A stretch of 64,000 nucleotides of DNA from Selenomonas sp. TAMA-11512 (GCF_037076525.1 NZ_AP029018.1:1116001-1180000); one strand, 5' to 3'. Counted from the stretch's first letter, positions 1 to 8,746 are shown. Program-made: numbers and translations. Notes: generated by a model not told the origin, from the letters alone.

Positions 1-2
1 CT

Positions 3-17
3 TTGACACTGTAGTGT
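3..17 (+). promoter_or_regulatory. Possible -35 box overlapped by a short inverted repeat
   Basis: A TTGACA hexamer at 3-8 overlaps a small inverted repeat, ACACT-GT-AGTGT (6-17), about 115 bases before the first gene. This arrangement would suit a promoter blocked by a dimeric repressor, for instance a TetR-family regulator of the efflux operon. No convincing -10 box follows at 16-18 bp and no regulator gene is visible in the window, so this is only a suggestion. The rest of 20-130 is AT-rich and holds no gene that I can support. Confidence 0.25.
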
Positions 18-132
18 ACGATGTTTCCGACAGGGAGACAGAAGATTAAAATTCTGAGAAAGAAAAACGCAATATTGAAATTTAAATTTTAATTTTATAT
101 CATTAGTAGTGATACAAAAGGAGGGGAACATC

Positions 133-1107
133 GTGAAGAAAAAAATATTCGTCTTGCTGGTAATTCTCGTCGGCTTTGCAGCAGGATATATCTATTGGCA
201 GAACTCGTGCAAGGAGCCGGAAACGCTGACCCTACATGGCAATGTTGACCTGCGTGAGGTGACGATTGCATTCCGTGAGAGTGACCGTATCAAAGAGATT
301 CTGGTTGAAGAGGGAGACAGAGTTAAGGCCGATGACGTGCTGGCACGACTTGAGAACCGTGAGCTGATGATAAACCTAGCCAAGGCGCGCGCTCAGGTAT
401 CGAATGATGAAAACACCCTCCTGCGGCTTCAAAACGGCACACGGGAAGAGGAAAAGGCACAGGCGAGGGCAAAGGTCGAACAGGCAAGAGCGGCGGCAAT
501 GGATGCCGATATGACGTATCGGCGCAATCTCGCAGTTTATCAGAGTACGGAAGGGGTGAGCCGTCAGACGGTTGATCGTGCGAAGGCGACGAGGGATGCG
601 CGATATGCGGAGCTTCATGAAACCGAGGCGGCACTGGAGCAAGCGGAAAACGGTCCTCGTGTTGAGGATATTCGAGCAGCGGAGGCAAAGCTCGCCTATG
701 CGAAAGGAGAGGCAGAGCGTCTAGAGTATCTATTGGGTGAGTATGAATTGCGAGCGCCTTCCGACGGCGTCATCCGATCGAGACTTCTCGAGGTCGGGGC
801 GATGGCAGGTCCCGGTGCCCCGGTCTTTAAACTGTCTTTGGACGATAAAAAATGGGTCAGAGCCTATGTGCAGGAGAAGGATTTTTCAAAGATATACGAA
901 GGTAAAGCAGTAATGATTTACGTGGATAGTCTTGATGAGCCTGTCCGTGGACAAATTGGATACATCTCCAATACGGCAGAGTTTACACCGAAAAATATTG
1001 AGACGGAGGAATTGCGGACAGCGCTCGTCTATGAAATTCGCATCTTCGTAAACGATGCAGAGAATGTCCTTCGGATGGGGATGCCTGTGACGGTGAAGGT
1101 GAAGTAG
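133..1107 (+). CDS. HlyD-family membrane-fusion (adaptor) protein of an ABC efflux system
   Basis: Periplasmic adaptor protein of about 324 residues. The N-terminus is a basic stretch plus one hydrophobic segment (signal anchor), followed by a barrel-sandwich half with the motif HGNVDLREV, a long Lys/Ala/Glu-rich coiled-coil hairpin, and the second half of the lipoyl-like domain (LRAPSDGVI-type strand). This is the HlyD/YbhG architecture. I chose the GTG at 133 because AAGGAGGGG (118-126) lies six bases before it; an in-frame GTG at 109 has no such site. The stop is two bases from the next ATG, and the neighbours are the ATPase and two permeases, so the four genes probably form one export operon for drugs or other hydrophobic compounds. 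The substrate cannot be read from the sequence. Confidence 0.9.
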   Translation: MKKKIFVLLVILVGFAAGYIYWQNSCKEPETLTLHGNVDLREVTIAFRESDRIKEILVEEGDRVKADDVLARLENRELMINLAKARAQVSNDENTLLRLQNGTREEEKAQARAKVEQARAAAMDADMTYRRNLAVYQSTEGVSRQTVDRAKATRDARYAELHETEAALEQAENGPRVEDIRAAEAKLAYAKGEAERLEYLLGEYELRAPSDGVIRSRLLEVGAMAGPGAPVFKLSLDDKKWVRAYVQEKDFSKIYEGKAVMIYVDSLDEPVRGQIGYISNTAEFTPKNIETEELRTALVYEIRIFVNDAENVLRMGMPVTVKVK

Positions 1108-1109
1108 CC

Positions 1110-2618
1110 ATGCATACGTATATACTCCATGCAGCAAACGTTACAAAGACGTTTCGTACAAAACGGGGTGAGGTTCATGCTCTGAAAGGTGTTTCAATGT
1201 CTCTTGAAGAGGGCTCGCTTACAGCGATGGTGGGGCCTGACGGAGCAGGGAAGACGACGTTTATACGAATGGTGACAGGACTCCTGGCACCGGATACCGG
1301 ATCGATAATCGTCGATGGCATCCATGTGGCAAAAGAGCCGCAGCGTGTGCAGGATATCCTAAGCTATATGCCGCAGAAGTTCGGGCTCTATGAAAACCTT
1401 ACCGTCGAGGAAAATATCAATTTTTATGCCGATCTGCATAATGTGTCAAAAGAAGAGCGGGAAAAAAGGTTTCCACGTCTTTTAACGATGGCGGGACTGG
1501 AGTCTTTCACAGGGAGATTGGCGGGAAAGCTTTCCGGCGGCATGAAGCAGAAACTTGCTCTCATTACAGCGCTTGTCCGCAAACCGCGGCTGCTGCTTCT
1601 TGATGAGCCCAGTGTCGGTGTCGATCCGCTGAGTCGGCGGGAGCTGTGGGAGATATTGCACGAGCTGAAGGAAAGTGAAAAGCTTACAATTTTGGTCAGT
1701 ACCGCCTATCGCGATGAATGTGAGCAGGGGGATATGGTACACGTTTTTATAGAGGGAGAGATCATCGCAAGTGATACACCAAATGGAATCAGGGAGGTGC
1801 TGGATAGGCGTGTATTCGGTACAGCGCAGGAGAAAGCGGTGATTCGCGGCGTTTCTTGCGGTTCACTTCGATCGACAGATTCCGTTATTTCCGTTCGTCA
1901 TCTTGTCAAACGCTTTAATGACTTTACTGCCGTGGCGAATACATCCTTTGATGTACGTGCAGGTGAAATCTTCGGGCTTCTGGGGGCGAACGGCGCGGGG
2001 AAAACGACGACCTTTCGCATGCTTTGCGGTCTTTTGGAGGCGACGGAAGGAGAGCTGTATGTCAAGGGGATCGATATGCGAAAAAAACGACGAGAGGGAC
2101 GAAAGTATCTCGGTTATGTTTCGCAGAAGTTCTCGTTGTATGACGGACTCTCGGTACAGGAGAACCTTGTGTTTTTCGGTGGCGCCTACGGGCTCTTCGG
2201 GGAGGCCCTTGCGCAGCGTATTGAAGAGGTTGCCGAGGAGTTTGATCTCAAAGAACGCATGGAAGAGGCGGCCGGAGATATCCCTATGGGATTTCGACAG
2301 AGACTTGCCATGTCGGCAGCGCTTCTTCACAATCCGGAGATTTTATTTCTTGACGAACCGACGAGCGGTATTGATCCTCTGGAGCGTATTGCCTTTTGGA
2401 AAGAGATAAAAAGACTGCAGGAAAATGGGAAGACAGTTATTGTCACGACGCATTTTATGGACGAGGCGGAGTATTGCGACCGCATACTGATACAAGATCA
2501 CGGTCGTGTCCTCGCTCTTGGAAGTCCTCGAGAGGTTAGAGGGCAATACGATCTTTTAGATGAAAATATGAATGATGTATTCATTGAAATCATCGAGCGA
2601 GAAAGGAGGGGTGAATGA
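1110..2618 (+). CDS. ABC transporter ATP-binding protein with two fused nucleotide-binding domains (YbhF-like)
   Basis: A 502-residue protein with two ABC ATPase domains in tandem, as in E. coli YbhF. Domain 1 has Walker A GPDGAGKT (42-49), signature LSGGM (141-145) and Walker B LLLLDEP. Domain 2 has Walker A GANGAGKT (about 292-299), Walker B ILFLDEP and switch histidine H448 in VTTHFMDEAE. The two halves are complementarily degenerate. Domain 1 has alanine where the switch histidine should be (VSTAYRDECE, A199), while domain 2 has IPMGF (391-395) in place of LSGGQ. Pairing head to tail therefore gives one canonical and one degenerate ATP site. The protein should energise the two ABC-2 permeases encoded downstream. 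Confidence 0.92.
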   Translation: MHTYILHAANVTKTFRTKRGEVHALKGVSMSLEEGSLTAMVGPDGAGKTTFIRMVTGLLAPDTGSIIVDGIHVAKEPQRVQDILSYMPQKFGLYENLTVEENINFYADLHNVSKEEREKRFPRLLTMAGLESFTGRLAGKLSGGMKQKLALITALVRKPRLLLLDEPSVGVDPLSRRELWEILHELKESEKLTILVSTAYRDECEQGDMVHVFIEGEIIASDTPNGIREVLDRRVFGTAQEKAVIRGVSCGSLRSTDSVISVRHLVKRFNDFTAVANTSFDVRAGEIFGLLGANGAGKTTTFRMLCGLLEATEGELYVKGIDMRKKRREGRKYLGYVSQKFSLYDGLSVQENLVFFGGAYGLFGEALAQRIEEVAEEFDLKERMEEAAGDIPMGFRQRLAMSAALLHNPEILFLDEPTSGIDPLERIAFWKEIKRLQENGKTVIVTTHFMDEAEYCDRILIQDHGRVLALGSPREVRGQYDLLDENMNDVFIEIIERERRGE

Positions 2619-2619
2619 A

Positions 2620-3726
2620 ATGGACGGGGTGCGTAGATTTCTGGCATTGGTAACAAAAGAATACTTGGAGCTGAAGCGGGATAAAAGCAGTCTGCTGCTG
2701 GGAATTGTCCTGCCCTGTGTACTCATCGTCATCATCGGCAGCGGTCTTTCACTGGATGTGAAGAATGTGCCGACGGCAATCGTGTTGGAGGACACTTCTC
2801 CGACAGCAAGAAATGCCATTCGATTTGTCGACGGCTCGGAGTATTTTTCTCCCTACTATGTGACAAGTCGTCATGAAGCGGAGGAGCTGATGGAAGAGCG
2901 TGCCGTAAGTGCGATGCTCATTGTTCCGAGTGATTTTAGTGAGAAGCGGGCACGAGGTGAGGCTGAGCTGCAGATTCTTCTCAATGGCACAGAGGCAACG
3001 ACGGCAATGTCTGCAGGCAGCTATCTTAAGGCGGCTGTTCTGGCGATTGTGCAAAGAGAGGCCATTGCAGCCGGAAGCGGCGGCATCAGCATTATTTCGC
3101 GCGTTTGGTTCAACGACGCCAATACGAGTGCGTGGTTTTTTATTCCGGGGTTGCTCATGATTATCCTGACCATCGTCGGTATCCTTCTCACGTCTGTCGT
3201 CATGGCAAAGGAGTGGGAAAGGGGGACATTTGAATCCGTTTTTGTGACGCCTGTTCGCGTTTGGGAGATTATTCTGGCAAAAATCGTTCCCTATTTCAGT
3301 ATTGCGATGATCGGTCTTGTTTTTTCTTTGGTGGTGGGAGTCACGCTCTATGATCTTCCCATGCGTGGATCACTCGTCTTTACCCTGCTCGCTTCCATGC
3401 TCTTTCTCCTAGTCGCACTTGGCATAGGACTTTGCATATCCGCTGTGACGAAGAACCAGTTTCTTGCCTGTCAGGTCTCCTTGCTTTTGGGATTTCTTCC
3501 GAGCGTCATGCTGTCAGGTTTTCTTTTTGACCTGCAGTCAGAGCCGATGGCGATACAGATTGTGAGCCGATTTCTTCCGACGACATACTACCTTGAAGTA
3601 TTGAAAAGTCTGTTGCTTGGCGGAAATTACTATCCTTTGATTGTGCGAAACATCTCTATTTTGGCCGGCTATGCGTGTTTGTTTTTTTGCATTGCCTTTA
3701 AAATCACGCGAAAAGAGGTGGCATAA
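2620..3726 (+). CDS. ABC-2 type permease (YbhS/YbhR-like), first subunit
   Basis: Membrane permease of about 368 residues. It has an N-terminal cytoplasmic helix (FLALVTKEYLELKRDK), one transmembrane segment, a large extracytoplasmic domain (roughly residues 45-165), and five more hydrophobic segments containing the ABC-2 hallmark EWERGTFESVFVTPV. The ATG at 2620 follows GAAAGGAGGG (2601-2610) and lies just after the ATPase stop codon; an upstream in-frame ATG at 2572 would overlap the ATPase by about 45 bases and has no such site. Together with the next gene it would form the heterodimeric channel of the export system. Confidence 0.9.
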   Translation: MDGVRRFLALVTKEYLELKRDKSSLLLGIVLPCVLIVIIGSGLSLDVKNVPTAIVLEDTSPTARNAIRFVDGSEYFSPYYVTSRHEAEELMEERAVSAMLIVPSDFSEKRARGEAELQILLNGTEATTAMSAGSYLKAAVLAIVQREAIAAGSGGISIISRVWFNDANTSAWFFIPGLLMIILTIVGILLTSVVMAKEWERGTFESVFVTPVRVWEIILAKIVPYFSIAMIGLVFSLVVGVTLYDLPMRGSLVFTLLASMLFLLVALGIGLCISAVTKNQFLACQVSLLLGFLPSVMLSGFLFDLQSEPMAIQIVSRFLPTTYYLEVLKSLLLGGNYYPLIVRNISILAGYACLFFCIAFKITRKEVA

Positions 3727-4826
3727 TGGGTCATACATTGCACGCCATCCTTGTTCTTGCAAGAAAGGAGTTGCAGGTTATCTTTGCCGATCCCCGTATG
3801 CGTGTGGCGATGCTTGTGCCGGCTTTTCTGCAGGGGATGCTCTTTGGCTATGCCGCAAACTATAATCTGAAGGTTGCGCCCTTTGTCCTTGTAGATATGG
3901 CTCATACATCAGAGAGTCGGTCCTTTGCCGCAAAACTCACAAGCACGAATACATTTCATTTGACAGATGTTCTGGGAAGTCCCGCAGAGGTTGCAGAACG
4001 GATTGACAGCGGTGAGGCACGGATTGCCGTCATCATCCCAGAAGATTTTTCTCGAAATCTCATCAGCGGAAGAGCAGCGCCCGTCGAGGTTGTTGTTGAT
4101 GGGAAAAATACGCTCATCGCCGGTCAGGCAACAAGCTATTTACTGCAGATTGCAGCAGAGTACAACAGGGAAATGGGACTTGGTGCGTCCATTACTGTAA
4201 CGACGCGAACATGGTACAATGAAAACCAAACAACGCAGTGGAATTTTCTTCCTGCCCTTATCGCCATGATTTCCTTTGTACAGGTCATGCTTTTGGGCGG
4301 TCTGTCCATTGCCAGGGAAAGGGAGCAGGGAACACTCGATCAGCTTCTCGTTACGCCGCTTTCTCCAACGGAGATTTTGGCAGGGAAATCAATTCCGCCC
4401 ATGCTGATTGGTTTGGTACAGAGCACAATTCTGCTTTGTATAGCGAATTTCTACTTCCAGGTACCTTTCCGAGGAAGCCTGCTGACACTGTATGCTGTAC
4501 TCTTCATCTTTATTCAGAGTACGACGGGATTTGCACTTGCTCTATCGGCAGTGTCAAAAACGATGCAGCAGGTCATGGTCTATATCTTTGTCTCGATATT
4601 GCCGCTCGTCCTGCTTTCCGGCATGGCGACGCCGATTGATAATATGCCCGAAGTCCTGCAGTATCTGACATATCTGGATCCCTTGCGGTTTGCTATGGAA
4701 GCTGTTCGGCGAGTGTACCTTGAAGGAGCAACCGTGATGGAGATTGCGGACCGGCTGCTGCCTATGATTGTCATCGGTATGGCTGCTATGCCCTTAGCAG
4801 GGAGTTTGTTCAGGAAAGAAGTGTAG
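3726..4826 (+). CDS. ABC-2 type permease, second subunit
   Basis: A 366-residue paralogue of the preceding permease with the same plan: N-terminal amphipathic region, first membrane helix, large external domain, then a bundle of five helices with the motif AREREQGTLDQLLVTPLS. Its ATG overlaps the last base of the previous stop codon (AATG), which indicates translational coupling and a fixed 1:1 ratio. It is the last gene of the four-gene operon and is followed by a hairpin at 4837-4864. Substrate unknown. Confidence 0.9.
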   Translation: MGHTLHAILVLARKELQVIFADPRMRVAMLVPAFLQGMLFGYAANYNLKVAPFVLVDMAHTSESRSFAAKLTSTNTFHLTDVLGSPAEVAERIDSGEARIAVIIPEDFSRNLISGRAAPVEVVVDGKNTLIAGQATSYLLQIAAEYNREMGLGASITVTTRTWYNENQTTQWNFLPALIAMISFVQVMLLGGLSIAREREQGTLDQLLVTPLSPTEILAGKSIPPMLIGLVQSTILLCIANFYFQVPFRGSLLTLYAVLFIFIQSTTGFALALSAVSKTMQQVMVYIFVSILPLVLLSGMATPIDNMPEVLQYLTYLDPLRFAMEAVRRVYLEGATVMEIADRLLPMIVIGMAAMPLAGSLFRKEV

Positions 4827-4836
4827 ATGTGAATCC

Positions 4837-4864
4837 GAACCGTCGCGAAGTACCGCGATGGTTC
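4837..4864 (+). terminator. Probable terminator of the efflux operon
   Basis: An 11-base-pair stem, GAACCGTCGCG (4837-4847) against CGCGATGGTTC (4854-4864), has a six-base loop and one G-U pair. It starts ten bases after the permease stop. The following T-tract is short and broken, so termination may be inefficient. Confidence 0.55.
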
Positions 4865-4926
4865 ATTTTGCTGTAATATATCCGCTTATTGCGGCTTTTG
4901 ATCACAGTTTGAAAGGAGTATTTATA

Positions 4927-4965
4927 GTGAAAAAGGCTGGAAAAAATTTCTTGCAAAATATATGA
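4927..4965 (+). other. Twelve-codon reading frame with a good ribosome-binding site
   Basis: A GTG at 4927 is preceded at eight bases by GAAAGGAG (4911-4918) and opens a 12-codon frame (VKKAGKNFLQNI, stop TGA at 4963). The basic start followed by hydrophobic residues resembles the first residues of a lipoprotein or signal peptide. It may be the remnant of a deleted solute-binding-protein gene, a leader peptide, or chance. It sits 84 bases before an amino-acid importer operon that lacks a binding protein. Apart from this frame and the inverted repeat at 4997-5015, nothing is recognised between 4865 and 5048. Confidence 0.3.
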
Positions 4966-4996
4966 GAAAGAAGGAAAATAGGTAGGGTGTCTTTAA

Positions 4997-5015
4997 TATC
5001 CATAGAATATGGATA
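4997..5015. promoter_or_regulatory. Perfect 8-bp inverted repeat, possible operator
   Basis: TATCCATA-GAA-TATGGATA is a perfect dyad with a three-base spacer, about 34 bases upstream of the permease start codon. It has no T-tract and is too short and AT-rich for a terminator. A repressor site for the amino-acid importer is the most natural guess. No matching regulator gene is visible. Confidence 0.3.
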
Positions 5016-5048
5016 AAAATGTGTGCGATGCATTGAGGAGAGAAGTTC

Positions 5049-5693
5049 ATGGAGCGAATTGCCGAGATTTCCCTGTTGATGCTTGAGGGAGCGGGAATCA
5101 CATTGGAAATTTTCTGTGTGACGCTTTTATTGTCGCTTCCATTGGGGCTGTTCGCTGCCTTGGGACGGGTCTCTACGCTGCGTCCGCTGCGCCTTGTCTT
5201 GGAATTTTACATCTGGCTGATGCGCGGGACTCCACTGATGCTGCAGCTTCTTTTCGTCTACTTCGCGCTTCCGATGGCGGGCATCCGTCTTTCGGACATG
5301 ACGGCGGCGCTTTTAGCATTTACGCTGAACTACGGTGCCTATTTTGCGGAGATTTTCCGCGCGGGGATAGGCTCCATTGATCGCGGGCAGTATGAGGCGG
5401 CTCGTTCTTTGGGCATGACGTATGTGCAGACGATGCGGCGCATCATTGTGCCGCAAATGATACGCCTTGTTCTTCCGCCCGTGTCGAACGAGACAATCAA
5501 TCTCGTCAAGGACACTTCGTTGATTTACATTCTCGCGATGAACGATCTCCTGCGTGTGGCACGCACGATTGTACAGCGTGAATTTGATATGACTCCGTTT
5601 TTTGTTGCGGCGGTTTTCTATCTGGCAATGACGTTTGTATTGACATGGATGTTTAAGCGACTGGAGGCTCACTATGGCAAATACGACGCCTGA
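5049..5693 (+). CDS. Polar amino-acid ABC transporter permease (HisM/GlnP family)
   Basis: Inner-membrane permease of 214 residues with about five transmembrane segments. It carries the EAA loop that docks onto the ATPase ([21 protein letters not shown]) and the family motif [14 protein letters not shown] near residue 60. The ATG at 5049 follows GAGGAGAGAAG. Its 3' end overlaps the ATPase gene by 20 bases, so the two are coupled. The substrate is probably a polar amino acid or cystine, judging by family only. The usual solute-binding protein is not encoded next to it; it may be elsewhere or lost. Confidence 0.92.
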   Translation: MERIAEISLLMLEGAGITLEIFCVTLLLSLPLGLFAALGRVSTLRPLRLVLEFYIWLMRGTPLMLQLLFVYFALPMAGIRLSDMTAALLAFTLNYGAYFAEIFRAGIGSIDRGQYEAARSLGMTYVQTMRRIIVPQMIRLVLPPVSNETINLVKDTSLIYILAMNDLLRVARTIVQREFDMTPFFVAAVFYLAMTFVLTWMFKRLEAHYGKYDA

Positions 5694-6450
5694 CACGATG
5701 CTCCGGATGCATCAGATTTATAAGCGCTTCGGCGATCATGAGGTCTTGAAGGGGATCGATCTCGAAGTCAAGCGGGGCGAGGTGCTCGCCATCATCGGAC
5801 CTTCGGGGTCGGGGAAATCGACGCTTCTTCGCTGTGTCAATCGTCTCGAAACAATCGACAGGGGTTCTATCGAGATCGGCGGCGAGTATCTTGCCGTGGA
5901 GAATGAAGCCGGATCGTCGGTTTATGCGAACGATTCGACGGCGCGCAAGCTTCTGGCTCGTACGGGGATGGTATTTCAGCAGTTTAATCTGTTTCCGCAT
6001 ATGACGGTTATCGATAATCTTATGGAAGCGCCGCGGCAGGTTAAGAAGCAGACGACGGAGGAAATTTTACCCGTCGCTGAGGAGCTGCTGAAAAGGGTCG
6101 GCCTGTTTGACAAGCGTGATGCCTATCCCAATCGGCTTTCGGGCGGACAGAAGCAGCGTGTGGCAATCGCGCGGGCGCTTGCCATGCAGCCGGATATCAT
6201 GCTCTTTGATGAGCCGACGTCGGCACTTGATCCCGAGTTGACGGGAGAAGTTTTGGAGACGATGCGATCGCTCGCGGAACAGCATACGACGATGGTTGTT
6301 GTGACGCATGAGATGGCATTTGCAAAAGAGGCTGCCGGTCATGTCATCTTTATGGCGGACGGCAATATCGTCGAGCAGGGGCGGCCGAGCGAACTGTTTA
6401 CGAATCCGAAGGAGGAGCGGACAAAGCTCTTCCTGGGGAATTGTCTGTAA
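5674..6450 (+). CDS. Polar amino-acid ABC transporter ATP-binding protein (GlnQ/HisP family)
   Basis: A 258-residue ATPase with all canonical ABC motifs: Walker [10 protein letters not shown], signature LSGGQKQR, Walker [14 protein letters not shown] and switch [12 protein letters not shown]. Length and motifs match GlnQ/ArtP-type importers. The ATG lies inside the permease 3' end after GGAGG. It should drive import through the preceding permease. The C-terminus ([16 protein letters not shown]) is the usual family ending. Confidence 0.94.
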   Translation: MANTTPDTMLRMHQIYKRFGDHEVLKGIDLEVKRGEVLAIIGPSGSGKSTLLRCVNRLETIDRGSIEIGGEYLAVENEAGSSVYANDSTARKLLARTGMVFQQFNLFPHMTVIDNLMEAPRQVKKQTTEEILPVAEELLKRVGLFDKRDAYPNRLSGGQKQRVAIARALAMQPDIMLFDEPTSALDPELTGEVLETMRSLAEQHTTMVVVTHEMAFAKEAAGHVIFMADGNIVEQGRPSELFTNPKEERTKLFLGNCL

Positions 6451-6465
6451 GAGAGGAGGGGGCAA

Positions 6466-7704
6466 ATGACGCGAGTAAAGCGCAGTGTGCTCTTTTTGAT
6501 GATGTGTGTGACGCTTTTAGGGGCGTTCTTCCTTTACAGTCATACGGCGGAGGCGGCGGGGTTTGCCGAGCGCGCGAAAAATCTCACGGCGATTGAAGGT
6601 GTGCGCATCAGCACGAGCGGCGACAAGGTGCGCATCGTTGTCGATGCGGCCGATGAGGTTGACTATCAGACGAAGACGCTGGCTTCTCCCGGGCGCGTTG
6701 TCGTTGATATATCGAATGCATGGCTCAGTCCGAAGATCGCGAAATCTCAGTCGATTGACAGCCGCTTTGCGAAAGCGGTGCGTGTGGCGCAGTTTGATTC
6801 GAATACGGTGCGCATCGTCGTGGATACGGAGATGGCGACCAATGCGAATAACTACGATGTCTTTTCACTGACAGGGGGCTCTGCCGCCTATCGTATTGTC
6901 ATGGACTTCGGTAACCTGCAGAAATCAACGGGCGGCACGACGATTGCCGTGAAAAAGAGCGGCGGCAGAGCGTCTTCTTCCGGAGAGGTGAAGGCAGAAA
7001 AGAAGAGCACCGAGACGAAGAGTGCCGAGACAAAGAGCGCGGAAACGAAGAGCACCGAGACGAAGACGGAAGACAGGAAGACAAAAACGACAAAGGTCTC
7101 GAAGGGCACCTATAATCGTTCGCCGGGCATTGACGGCAAGCGAATCGCGCTGGATCCGGGACATGGCGGCAGTGATACGGGCGCGATCGGACCGACGGGT
7201 GTGACGGAAAAGAGCATAGCGCTGCGCATTACGAAGCGACTGGAGGAGCTCTTAAAGAAGGCCGGAGCCACAGTCTACATGACACGTACAGGGGATACGG
7301 AGGTTGCAAAGGACGGGGCGAATGCCTCGGATATTGATGAACTGCAGGCGCGTGTCGACGTTGCGAATGACAACGGGGCCGATATTTTCCTCTCCATTCA
7401 CCTGGATTCCTTTACAAATTCGGAGGTGTCCGGCACGACGGGCTATTACTATGAAAAGGGATCGGAAGAGAGCAGAGAGCTGGCGGCGGCGATTAAGAAT
7501 CGGATTGTCAAATCGCTTGATACGACGGACCGAGGCGCTAAGGGAAGCAATTTCTATGTCTGCCGTAAGACGGATATGCCCGCAGCCCTCATTGAGGTTG
7601 CCTTCATCTCGAATCCCGCGGAGGAGCAGCTCCTCCATTCGGATACCGGTGTAGAGAAGGCCGCGAAAGCGATTTTTGACGGAATAAAGGATTACTTTGG
7701 CTAA
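6466..7704 (+). CDS. N-acetylmuramoyl-L-alanine amidase with N-terminal AMIN domain
   Basis: Secreted cell-wall hydrolase of 412 residues. Residues 1-30 form a signal peptide (basic start, hydrophobic core, SHTAEA cleavage region). Residues 33-155 form an AMIN domain (VRISTSGDKVRIVVD and RIVMDF), which targets such enzymes to septal or envelope sites. Residues 160-215 are a Lys/Glu/Thr linker with a five-residue unit KS(T/A)ET repeated four times. The C-terminal Amidase_3 domain carries the zinc ligands H233 (DPGHGG), E248 and H312 (SIHLDS) and the catalytic E377 (ALIEVAF). It starts at an ATG behind GAGGAGGGGG. The stop overlaps the next gene, linking it to the putative glycosylation genes. 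Confidence 0.94.
   Translation: MTRVKRSVLFLMMCVTLLGAFFLYSHTAEAAGFAERAKNLTAIEGVRISTSGDKVRIVVDAADEVDYQTKTLASPGRVVVDISNAWLSPKIAKSQSIDSRFAKAVRVAQFDSNTVRIVVDTEMATNANNYDVFSLTGGSAAYRIVMDFGNLQKSTGGTTIAVKKSGGRASSSGEVKAEKKSTETKSAETKSAETKSTETKTEDRKTKTTKVSKGTYNRSPGIDGKRIALDPGHGGSDTGAIGPTGVTEKSIALRITKRLEELLKKAGATVYMTRTGDTEVAKDGANASDIDELQARVDVANDNGADIFLSIHLDSFTNSEVSGTTGYYYEKGSEESRELAAAIKNRIVKSLDTTDRGAKGSNFYVCRKTDMPAALIEVAFISNPAEEQLLHSDTGVEKAAKAIFDGIKDYFG
7003..7062 (+). repeat. In-gene tandem repeat coding for KS(T/A)ET units
   Basis: Four consecutive 15-base units (amidase codons 180-199) encode KS followed by T or A and then ET; a fifth degenerate unit follows. The units differ at synonymous positions, so they are not a recent exact expansion, but linker length could still vary between strains by recombination. 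The encoded segment is a disordered spacer between the AMIN and amidase domains. Confidence 0.7.
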
Positions 7705-8746
7705 GTCGTTGGTGGAAAAAAATGTTGGCAGCATGCGAGAGCATTGGGCGGCTGTCGATGCAATGCTGAAGAAAGGCGGGGAGCTCTTGTCACTCGATAA
7801 CCTTGCGAGGAAGGACGGCGGGCTGCTCCGCTTTCTCACGCCGACCGATGCGCCGCTCTCCGTGCTTGTCATCGACGGGGCGGAGTACCTGCCGCACCTT
7901 CGCGCAATGCTGCCGCAGGCAGCGATTTATGCGGTGGTAAGAGAGCAAGACCTTGCGGATGATGCGCGGTATGCCGGACTGGATGTCGCGTGGACGGTGA
8001 CGGACTGGCGCGAAGAGCGTCTGCCGTACCCCCTGGCGAGCTTTGATTATGTGTTGGCGGATTTCTGCCTGGAGCTTGCCGGGAACCCGCAGGACATTGC
8101 GTCCGGTTTCGGTTACTACATCAAGGATACGGGCTATCTGCTGACGAGCTTTGAAAATGTACGTCATTGGAAGACGATAGAAGCGCTAAAAAAGGGACAT
8201 TTCTACAGCATCGTACGTCATCCCTTTACGACAGCGGAGATGGAGACCCTTTTGGGCGCATCTTTCTATAAATCCGTCTCCTTCTCGGCCATTCGGGAAG
8301 AGGCTCCGGTAAATATCATAGAGGGACTTGTCGAGGCGGGATTTGAGAATTATCAAAATGATCTCGAGGTGCGATACTGGCTTGTCAAGGCACGCCGCTC
8401 TGTGGATGAGGTGGCGCTTTTAAAGTCGTATTTTACGCCGGATGTTCGAAGGGAACTCGTTACGTATCTTCGTCGTTTGGAATACGGCATAGAGGTTGCG
8501 GAGAATGGGAAGCGGCTGTGGGCACTCATCGAAAGAGAGAGGATTTTTGCCGATTATCTGGCGAGTTTTATCGTGGAAACCGTCGTGCATCATCGTTCGC
8601 TTCTGGAGTCGCTGCTGGTGACGGGTGAGTTCTCCTTTTTGAGGGCGCTCTTGGAGAATCTCTGCGGGCTTTTGCCGGAGGAGCTGCCGATGCTGGAGGA
8701 CATGGCACGGGCGCTTGTCGTACGGGAGGAGAAGCAGAATGGGTGA
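7697..8746 (+). CDS. Unknown protein with a methyltransferase-like N-terminal half
   Basis: A 349-residue cytoplasmic protein that I cannot assign to a named family. The N-terminal half suggests a degenerate Rossmann methyltransferase: LSVLVIDGAEY (about 52-62), an acidic strand end, FDYVLADFCLELAGNPQD (about 115-132) at the position of motif IV, and a loop near DTGYLLTSFENVRHW. The classical glycine-rich motif GxGxG is missing. Residues 230-345 are predicted helical and unlike a methyltransferase. The start is TTG at 7697, eight bases inside the amidase gene, after AAAGG (7686-7690). The gene overlaps the following glycosyltransferase by eight bases. Context points to a role in glycan assembly or modification of a surface or flagellar protein. 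Confidence 0.6.
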   Translation: MAKSLVEKNVGSMREHWAAVDAMLKKGGELLSLDNLARKDGGLLRFLTPTDAPLSVLVIDGAEYLPHLRAMLPQAAIYAVVREQDLADDARYAGLDVAWTVTDWREERLPYPLASFDYVLADFCLELAGNPQDIASGFGYYIKDTGYLLTSFENVRHWKTIEALKKGHFYSIVRHPFTTAEMETLLGASFYKSVSFSAIREEAPVNIIEGLVEAGFENYQNDLEVRYWLVKARRSVDEVALLKSYFTPDVRRELVTYLRRLEYGIEVAENGKRLWALIERERIFADYLASFIVETVVHHRSLLESLLVTGEFSFLRALLENLCGLLPEELPMLEDMARALVVREEKQNG

